Shown here: piece after piece, positions 57,688 through 64,000 of the stretch
Numbering within the stretch: the first letter of the stretch is position 1
Layout of the letters: the number at the start of each line of letters is the position of its first letter
Assembly: GCF_000224145.3 (NCBI RefSeq)
Contig: NC_020168.2
Coordinates: 62,001 to 126,000, forward strand
DNA: 64,000 nucleotides
Source of the DNA: Ciona intestinalis
Taxonomy: Eukaryota; Chordata; Ascidiacea; Phlebobranchia; Cionidae
Direction: 5' to 3'
Made by a program: the position numbers and the translations under genes
Notes under the pieces: model-generated
The model's input: the letters and a program-made list of their open reading frames with translations, nothing else
Told to the model about the DNA's origin: nothing
The model's database searches: none

Positions 57688-60243
57688 ATGGTGAACCAGC
57701 AAAGTGATTTGTTTCGTTTATTTTCTATACTGATGGTGTTTGGTAAGCCATGTGTGCATGATACATAGTCTATACAATACTTATGTTTTCCATAAGACAG
57801 GACAAAGCTAAATAACTATACGGGGCAATAAAGTGCTGTATAGTAGATTGTGGGAAGATACCATACGTTTTTAAAGTTTCTATTGCCCAATAATTTAGTA
57901 AACAAAGAATATTTACAAAATTATATAACCGTATCCTCACGATTCTAAAAGAGCGTTGTTAATTGTTAAAAACAGTATTAAAAAATATGGGATATTACGT
58001 GCTAACGATATCCATCTTGCCCAACAGTACTAAAGTAACAATTATATATCTACGTAGTGTTGACGCAAGTGAATGGACAACACAGATGTAATTTATCCAA
58101 TGTGGATTTACAGCTAAGTGGAGATCAAGGCGTAATACGATCACCAATGCTTCCAAATGGAAAGTATCCGTCCCTACAATCGTGCAGGTATATGGGTGCA
58201 CGGTTTTTGCGTACAGTACGCACATATATATATACTGGATTGGGGTAAGATGGGCCAGGCCTAATTTTACCTAATCGTCCCATTTGTTAGTACACAAAGA
58301 ATATTTACATAATTATATACCCGTTGCTTCACGACTTTAAAAAAAGTATTGTTTTGAATTTATAACGAAATTTGGAAAGCGTATGCAATCCTATGGGCAA
58401 ACAATGCCCCATCTTACCCCACAGTACTGACGCACGTTTTTTGCTGTTTTTTTTTTAACCGAGATATATTTAAAGTTGGCAGAGTTCCGCGACTGTGTTG
58501 CTCGTCTTTACATCTATCGATGTTATTCAAATGAGCAGCGGTCTATGCGAAGACTATGTTGAAATAGGTGAGCGAATGTTTTAGCATTGTTTGGTCAAAT
58601 TGTGGTACAATCACCGATTAAGTTACATACGTGGTAACTCGTAAGCGAGCACGAAGTGCATGAAACAGAACACCAGTGTTATAACGACTGTCATACGTGG
58701 TAACTCGTAAGCTAGCACGAGGTGTATGAAACAGAACATCAGTGTTATAACGCTGTCGTTGCCGGCCACGCGAGGATAAATAAATAACATTCATTCCATG
58801 TTTCTCATTCTGCAGGTTCCTTCCGTATGTGTGGTTACGAACCGATAAACAAATGCTTTCTACTTCAGCAAAGCGGAAACACTGGGTGTTTGGAATCCGC
58901 ACGGAAACACTGTTCGCATCAGGTGCTACCAGTCAGTTATAGGCACGGAGAAGTTTTGAAATTTTATTCCAACGCCCGAAACGAAGGAAGTGGTTTCGTC
59001 ATGAATTATACTGTGCTTAAATGCGATCGACCAATGGGTATGTAGCAGTATATGTACAACCTTTTCGTACACTTACTATTCTACGTACTATGTTATTATT
59101 TTTACCACATAAGGTACAACCTATGTAAGCAGTAAGCATATTAGGTAATATTTTTGATAAATTTCGTTAATCTGGCCCTTGTGTAGCACACATGAGTTCG
59201 ATAATTTTCGTAACAAAATAACATTCGGTATCAAGTGCTACGAAAATCGCAAACGACAAAAGTCAAATCCAACCGAATGTATTCTTTAAATATAAATTTT
59301 CCCTAAATTCACATCATAAGTTTTCTTTTTAAATAGAATAAGCGACAAATACATAGCCCTATAGATACTTACGTACGCTTAATATTTATATTTAGCAAAC
59401 CACATTATTATTACAGTTACTACCATTGAAGATACAACGCACAAAACAGATAAAACGACTCAAGCTTCTACAACACAGCTACCTGCAGCTGTAAGAGGGA
59501 ATCGTAGCTTCCCACTCAGTCTGCTTCTTCTCGTCATATTAGCTTGTGTCATATTATTGACATCGATCGTGCTTGGGTGTATTTATCATAGGTGAGTTAA
59601 AGTTTATCTTGGTTTTGATGCTACCATTGCAGGCGAGTAAGTTTTTGGGAAAGACACTTAAGGGCAATTGCTCCAACAATGGTTGTCTTATGAAAAACTC
59701 CCCAAAAAACAAGCACCCACAAAGTTACATACGTGGTAACTGGTAAGCGGGCATTAGGTGTATGAAACAAAACACCCGTGTTATAACAACTATTATTGCC
59801 CCGGCCATGGGAGGATAAACCAGTTTCATTCATTCATTGACTTCGTTTTCAGGCGTAAAACGCGTGATTTCGAACACACATATTTCGACACGACTCAACC
59901 CACGATGACATCCAATACAGACGTTCCAACGCAAAGCGTTAGGTTTAATACTCTGCACGAGGAAGTGACATCTAACGGTGAAGCAACACAGATAGAAGAC
60001 ATTGAAACGGCGACAAATTTTTACGAGGAAATTCGTGATAAAGAAGCAAACGCAAGGCTAGAAGAAGACGAAGTATATTTTCATACCATAACCCAACAAC
60101 ATGTAGTATATGATCCGGTGGCATCAGATCAAATAGAATCGACCACAAATCGCGTACCGAGTGATGGTTTAAACGACACTGAAAACCGAATACTAGTTGC
60201 AAACATTTTGTATAACGATAGTGATTTATCTGAAAATACTTAA
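57688..60243 (+). CDS. Gene 5: CUB-domain transmembrane receptor with SH2/ITIM-type tail
   Basis: Six exons: 57688-57742, 58058-58187, 58476-58567, 58816-59037, 59417-59591, 59853-60243; phases 1, 2, 1, 1, 2; 354 residues. Leader MVNQQSDLFRLFSILMVFG. Clear CUB: LSGDQGVIRSPMLPNGKYP, SCSW (CxW), VLLVFTSIDVI, LCEDYVEIG, then VLKFYSNARNEGSGFVMNY. An extra intron splits the first CUB half after SC; acceptor 58475 was chosen because it restores Trp and frame. Thr-rich stalk, membrane segment about 199-222 (LSLLLLVILACVILLTSIVL). Tail of about 130 residues carries HTYFDT, NFYEEI (pYEEI Src-SH2-type), EVYFHTI, VVYDPV (fits the ITIM consensus) and NILYNDSDL at the end. GEATQI and NILYNDSDL match gene 3. 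It starts 394 bp after the gene 4 stop. AATAAA at 60560. Confidence 0.87.
57836..58034. mobile_element. MITE B in gene 5 intron 1
   Basis: TGTATAGTAGATTGTGGGAA to TCTTGCCCAACAGTACTAA, ending about 25 bp before the exon 2 acceptor. Confidence 0.78.
58231..58430. mobile_element. MITE B in gene 5 intron 2
   Basis: TATACTGGATTGGGGTAAGA to ATCTTACCCCACAGTACTG. Confidence 0.82.
58617..58795. repeat. Inverted SINE-tail unit, duplicated
   Basis: Two copies of GTTACATACGTGGTAACTCG-type sequence, opposite in orientation to most copies in the cluster, in the gene 5 intron before exon 58816-59037. Confidence 0.7.
59620..59830. repeat. Inverted SINE fragment
   Basis: GGAAAGACACTTAAGGGCAA through AAGTTACATACGTGGTAACT to the gene 5 tail exon acceptor, inverted orientation. 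Confidence 0.7.
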
Positions 60244-60254
60244 ACGCCGATACT

Positions 60255-60402
60255 TAACTATAAAAGTATTTTCTGTGTCCATTTAAAACAACGGTCTATG
60301 GAAGCGGTTATATACCTCTATAGAAGTTCTTTGTTTACTAACAAATAGAACGAGAAAATAAAGAACAATAAGTGCATCCCATCTTCCCACACCCTACTAT
60401 AT
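60255..60402. mobile_element. MITE A, right part, after gene 5
   Basis: AACAACGGTCTATGGAAGCG through TCTTCCCACACCCTACTATA; the left end is missing. It is just downstream of the gene 5 stop. Confidence 0.7.
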
Positions 60403-60559
60403 GTTCTGAATGTATCTTCTTGATTTCTAAGCATGTTGTAAATATTGCGTCATTGCGTTGCGTCATTAGCATAAATTTACATTCACAACACCCGATGTGC
60501 GCAACAACCTAGGTGCGCAACAACCTAGATGTGCAACACTATACATGTTCAGTTTGTTG

Positions 60560-60565
60560 AATAAA
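60560..60565 (+). promoter_or_regulatory. Polyadenylation signal, gene 5
   Basis: AATAAA 317 bp after the gene 5 stop and only 54 bp before the gene 6 start codon, so the two transcription units nearly touch. Confidence 0.5.
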
Positions 60566-60618
60566 GTAAGAATTGCAACTTCGGTGCGTTAATGGTCGAT
60601 ATAATTGACACAAGCGAC

Positions 60619-62726
60619 ATGCTACTATTACATTTGATCTTCTCCGTCGTATTTGGTAAGATGTGAGAATGTCACTTGAAGAAAAAAGTTAATGTTTCGT
60701 TTTTATGGCAGCTTGTATTTCTGTTGTTGCCTCGAATGAAGGAATAAGTGTAGCGAACAGAAGCCTGGTTATTATACCGGGCATTCTAAGCGAGGAAGGG
60801 CTCAGTTTGACGGCAGAAACTTGTTCGTTGGGCAATGCAAGGCAACCAAGTGGATCAAATGTGCATTTCAATATAAACGTGGGAGAGAAAAATGAAAGTC
60901 GAATTTGTACAGGTTCCTTATTGCTGCCTAATGGTCAGTACTTAGCTTGAGTGTGATGTATCATATATTAGAGTGGGGGAAATGAGATATCGTTTCAATA
61001 TATTTTATATATTTTTGTCCCATTTAGCAATAAGCAAAGAATAATTAAAGAAATATTAAATTGTATTCTCACAACTCCCATAGACCATTGTTAATTGTTT
61101 AAAATACGATCCGGATATTTGGATATTATGTGCTAAAGATGTCCCGTCCTCCCCCGCCCTACTATATTTACGTGTAAAAGTCAATATAATGTTATATATG
61201 TTCCCCTCACTTTTTCCAGGGTTAAAATTGATTGGAAATATATCTCATTTACTCAGCAAGGTATATATGGCCTGCCACAACAAGTTTCAATGCGAAGGCA
61301 TCTGCAACCAGAATATCGTGTACACTGTAAACGCCTCAGCATACACATTTACACCCCAGTTAAACAATATAAACATCTCACTACGGGCTGAGATATGGCA
61401 GTGCGAGCAAAACCAAAGTAAGTTAAGTATTCAGTTTAGTTACATCTCCCTATTTAAATACAGTATAATATATACCATAATACATTGGAGTATGATTGAT
61501 ACCGTTAGCACATAATATATATGTCCCACATTTCCCGGTTTTTCTATTATCAACGCTCTTATAGATCTAGTCGTGAGGAAACGGTTATATATTTCTGTAA
61601 ATATTCTTTGTTTACTACCAAACGGGATGATAAAACAGAATAAAAGCATGTACCATCTTACAGAACGTAAGACGAATTAAATTGACGGTCCTAAAATAGT
61701 CTGGTTACTAAAACTAGCCCCAACCTACGTGAAAATATGGTTATTTAATTCTAATTTTTGTTTACCACCATATGGGAGGACAAAGGGGAATAAAAACATA
61801 TCCCATCTTACCCCACACTACTATACACAGAAAGTGCTGCAAGCGGTCGCGAAGTTTACATCATTGTGGCGGTTGCTGCGGGAATAATATTGACACTGGT
61901 TACAACAGGAGCGACGTGTTATCGGCTCAAGTAAGCTCCCGTGTTTAAGATGTAAGTTATCTAACTCACCGCATTCTTAGAATAGATACAGGCACGGTTA
62001 TGATCGCTCAAGACGGCGTGGGAGAAAACGAGAATGTTTGTGAGGAGAATATTTATCAGGATGTATATGTGCCTTGTGCGGTAAGTATTATACAGTGCGT
62101 TTGGATAGGAGAATACCGATAACTAGATGCCGTAAGTGTTATATACACTGTGGGTGAAGATAGGTACTGTTAGCACACAATATCCCATATTTTCTAATAT
62201 TGTTATAAACAATTAACAACGCTATTTTAGAATCGTAAGGATTCGGTTATACAGTAGGTGGGGAAAGATGGGACACCTTTTTAGTTTATTTTCTCGTCCC
62301 ATTAGGTATAGTAAGCATAGTAAGCAAAGAACATTCAAGGAATTATAAAACTGTATCCTCACGACTCCCACAGACTGCTGTTAATTATTTAAAACGCGAT
62401 CAGGATATTTAGATATTATGTGCTAAAGGTGTTTTGTCTTCCCCACTCCACTACATGATTGTGTTTTTTAATTTTTGTTTACCTCAAAATGGAACGACAA
62501 CAAGAGAATGAAAATATGGTTCTCACCCCAACTTACTAAAAATTTATAGTGTTATAACGATATAAATTATATCCGTGATTGTATTTTAATAGTTATCTGA
62601 TGTATACGTTTATAGAGCGTCAATCCGTGTGCAAAATACGCAGCAAGAGTGTCCACTATATCGGAACATGTATACGAAAAAGCAGTGTGGAACGGAACAC
62701 CATTGTATATAGATTTCAATGCATAA
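60619..62726 (+). CDS. Gene 6: receptor with degenerate split CUB-like domain and short tyrosine tail
   Basis: Six exons: 60619-60655, 60712-60933, 61220-61417, 61831-61930, 61981-62080, 62616-62726; phases 1, 1, 1, 2, 0; 255 residues. Leader MLLLHLIFSVVFA. Ectodomain halves split at LLLPNG as in gene 4: first half has TAETCSL and NVHFNINV but lacks the CUB Trp; second half has GLKLIGNISH and a Cys series ACHNKFQCEGICN with four or more NxT/S sequons. Membrane segment about 162-182 (IIVAVAAGIILTLVTTGATC). Tail of about 73 residues in two exons: ENIYQDVYV, AKYAARV, HVYEKAV, PLYIDFNA. AATAAA at 62752, 25 bp past the stop, suggests a very short 3' UTR. The last exon is read in a frame different from the longer open frame over the same bases (62579-62761); only this frame has a correct phase and stop. 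Confidence 0.78.
60968..61168. mobile_element. MITE A in gene 6 intron 2
   Basis: ATATTAGAGTGGGGGAAATG to TCCCCCGCCCTACTATA. Confidence 0.83.
61460..61828. mobile_element. Two degenerate MITE B copies in gene 6 intron 3
   Basis: About 61460-61665 (GATTGATACCGTTAGCACAT to TGTACCATCTTACAGAACG) and a right part about 61715-61828 ending CTTACCCCACACTACTATAC directly at the exon 4 acceptor. Confidence 0.65.
62141..62540. mobile_element. MITE B interrupted by a MITE A (62251-62454)
   Basis: Left part CACTGTGGGTGAAGATAGGT to ATTCGGTTATA, then a complete type A element (CAGTAGGTGGGGAAAGATGG to CCCCACTCCACTACA), then the remaining type B sequence to TCTCACCCCAACTTACTA. It lies in gene 6 intron 5. 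Confidence 0.82.
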
Positions 62727-62751
62727 ACATCATAACATTTTATTACATGCA

Positions 62752-62757
62752 AATAAA
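62752..62757 (+). promoter_or_regulatory. Polyadenylation signal, gene 6
   Basis: AATAAA 25 bp after the gene 6 stop. Confidence 0.5.
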
Positions 62758-62865
62758 CTGAATATGTAAATAACGTTATTATCTTGGCTTCGTTTCACAG
62801 TTAAGAGTAGAACAGAGGATTAGACAGTATGGGCGAAACGACGACTATTTATAGCAGCGATCATA

Positions 62866-63064
62866 TATATATAGTAGGGTGGGGGAAGACGAGACACTTT
62901 AGCACATAATATCAAAAAATCCTGATCGTGTTTTAAACAATTAACAAAAACAATTAGTAAATTCGTGAGGATACGGTTTTATAATGTTCTGAATGTTCTT
63001 TGTTTACACCAAAGAGGAGAAAGTGGAATGTAAAGGTGTCCCATATCACCCCATCCTACTATAT
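62866..63064. mobile_element. MITE A before gene 7
   Basis: ATATATAGTAGGGTGGGGGA to TCACCCCATCCTACTATAT; ends about 75 bp before the gene 7 start codon. Confidence 0.85.
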
Positions 63065-63136
63065 ATATATAAACCACAGTCAGCTTTTCTTTATATTTGT
63101 ATAGAACAGGCGAAAGATATTTTAAATACAACTAAG

Positions 63137-64000
63137 ATGCTTTACATTGGAAGGTACATGGACTGTATGGTCGTTTTATTTATTCAAGTGTTCATATTCT
63201 TAGGTAAGTTGTTATATAGGAATAGTTTCCCAACATTTAATCATACATTAATATAAATACATTAATAAAGCATAAAAAACATCACAGCTTATATATCTAC
63301 GAAACAATTGTCTTTATTTCATATGTTTTGACATAAGAACTAAAACGTCCTCAGTTAAAAACTAAAACCATTAACTGAAAAGTTCTTTAGTTGTTAAACC
63401 GAAACGTTTAAAATGGAGACAATTGTATAGTGAGGTTGGAAAGATGGAACACCTTTAGCACATTATATCCAAATATCCTGAACGAGTTTTAAACAATTAA
63501 TAACGGTCTATGAAAGTCGTGAGAACACGGTTTATGAAAAGTTGTCCCATCTTTCCCCACCCTACTATATCATATTCCATATAGTTTGTAATGTTTGTAT
63601 TAAAACTGACCAGGAATCCCCATTTGATATCGTTTCCATTATTTTCAAGACCATGGCTGTCAAGTGGTTTTGTGTAACTGCTTGTACAGTGTGTACAAGG
63701 ATGTTATAACGTATCCGAGCTCTATTGGAGTAACTCTACAACTACAACATACTAACCCATGCCATTGGACATTCGTACTGCATGACAACCAAGTTATTGT
63801 GTTCAATATAATGGGAATGAGTTCTAGTACATCGAACTGTGGCAAATATATGCTGATGCCAAACAGTAAGTCAATTAAAAAAACTTTCAACATCGTATTC
63901 GTCTAAGTAACTGCAAATGTTGCTAAATCTCTGAAACATAATACTGTGGGGCAAGATGGATACCATTAGCATATGCCATACAATATTTCCTAATGTTTAA
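63137..64000 (+). CDS. Gene 7: CUB-domain receptor, 3'-truncated by the window
   Basis: Two exons visible: 63137-63203 (signal peptide, MLYIGRYMDCMVVLFIQVFIFLG, phase 1) and 63650-63865 (first CUB half). The second reads DHGCQVVLCNCLYSVYKDV, ITYPSSIG, NPCHWTFVLHDNQVIVFNI with the CxW signature and SNCGKYMLMPN, then a GTAAG donor in phase 1 after PN, the same point as in genes 4 and 6. The second CUB half, membrane segment and tail must lie beyond 64000. It starts 410 bp after the gene 6 stop, matching the 375-394 bp spacing before genes 5 and 6. The acceptor at 63649 is inferred from phase. Confidence 0.78.
63426..63570. mobile_element. MITE A with internal deletion in gene 7 intron 1
   Basis: TATAGTGAGGTTGGAAAGAT to CTTTCCCCACCCTACTATAT, about 145 bp; the interior with the GTTTACTACCAAATGGGACG segment is lost. 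Confidence 0.8.
63939..64000. mobile_element. MITE B, left end, cut by the window
   Basis: ATAATACTGTGGGGCAAGAT then ATACCATTAGCATATGCC in gene 7 intron 2. Confidence 0.75.

Larger units (their letters stand above)
725..59320. repeat. Interspersed repeat family with GTTGGACTTGATTTTTGTCTG motif
   Basis: Copies at about 725-850, 2700-2790, 8560-8670, 26800-26920, 35490-35830 (two copies), 51150-51290, 54220-54420 and 59180-59320, sharing TATAATAAAATATGTATTCT, GATGCCAT and GTAGCACCAGATCC in either orientation. Outer limits are given. Class unknown; no terminal structure was established. Confidence 0.6.

Noticed and set aside
62579..62761. 60-codon open frame as the last exon of gene 6
   Set aside because: Its frame does not match the phase-0 end of exon 61981-62080; the alternative frame from 62616 to the stop at 62726 does.
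45258..64000. Assignment to the Ciona Themis or vCRL1 self-recognition genes
   Set aside because: Those have polycystin/fibrinogen-like or CCP domains; I see CUB and FN2 domains only.

Overview
The window looks like AT-rich, intron-dense, compact invertebrate chordate DNA, most likely from a Ciona-type tunicate. The basis is short GT-AG introns, very many small exons, a giant spectrin-repeat gene, and several swarming short repeat families. The species call is inference; no marker gene was used. There are two regions plus one assembly gap (50 N, 38390-38439).

Region 1 (119-41027, minus strand) is the interior and possibly the 3' end of one giant gene. I could chain 72 exons, with phases agreeing at every junction, into about 4,180 codons. 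Almost all of it is alpha-helical, Trp-containing spectrin-type repeat. Small exons (about 90-330 nt) and the number of repeats fit a nesprin (SYNE)-type nuclear-envelope/actin linker best. Neither an actin-binding CH pair nor a KASH tail is visible, so the family name is provisional. The introns carry SINE fragments, MITEs, a 366-bp pogo/Tc1-like terminal-inverted-repeat element (11212-11577), a near-perfect hairpin (31811-31908) and short tandem arrays. About 870 bp is duplicated on the two sides of the gap, almost certainly two unmerged haplotypes.

Region 2 (41892 to the end, plus strand) is a head-to-tail cluster of seven single-pass membrane-protein genes that I reconstructed exon by exon. 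Gene 1 is a small protein with a possible glycosaminoglycan-attachment site and a PDZ-type C-terminus. Gene 2 has two fibronectin type II domains, a Thr-rich mucin stalk, a membrane segment and a tail. Genes 3 to 7 share one plan: signal-peptide exon, a CUB or CUB-like domain split by a phase-1 intron at the same place, then (in genes 3-6) a membrane segment and a tyrosine-rich cytoplasmic tail. Gene 7 runs off the window. The tails carry SH2-type and ITIM-like tyrosine sites, so this looks like a locally expanded, fast-diverging family of cell-surface signalling receptors. It is the best candidate for an undescribed system here. Cleaved signal peptides, secretion and signalling are inferred.

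The receptor cluster is saturated with about 200-bp MITEs (roughly 27 in 22 kb against two full copies and a few fragments in the preceding 41 kb). One pair flanks a 336-bp tandem duplication that doubled a frame-neutral exon of gene 2. The spectrin gene's 5' part is missing: its first visible exon begins in mid-repeat, yet the next 22 kb is the opposite-strand cluster. Either the cluster sits inside an exceptionally long intron or the scaffold is misjoined.
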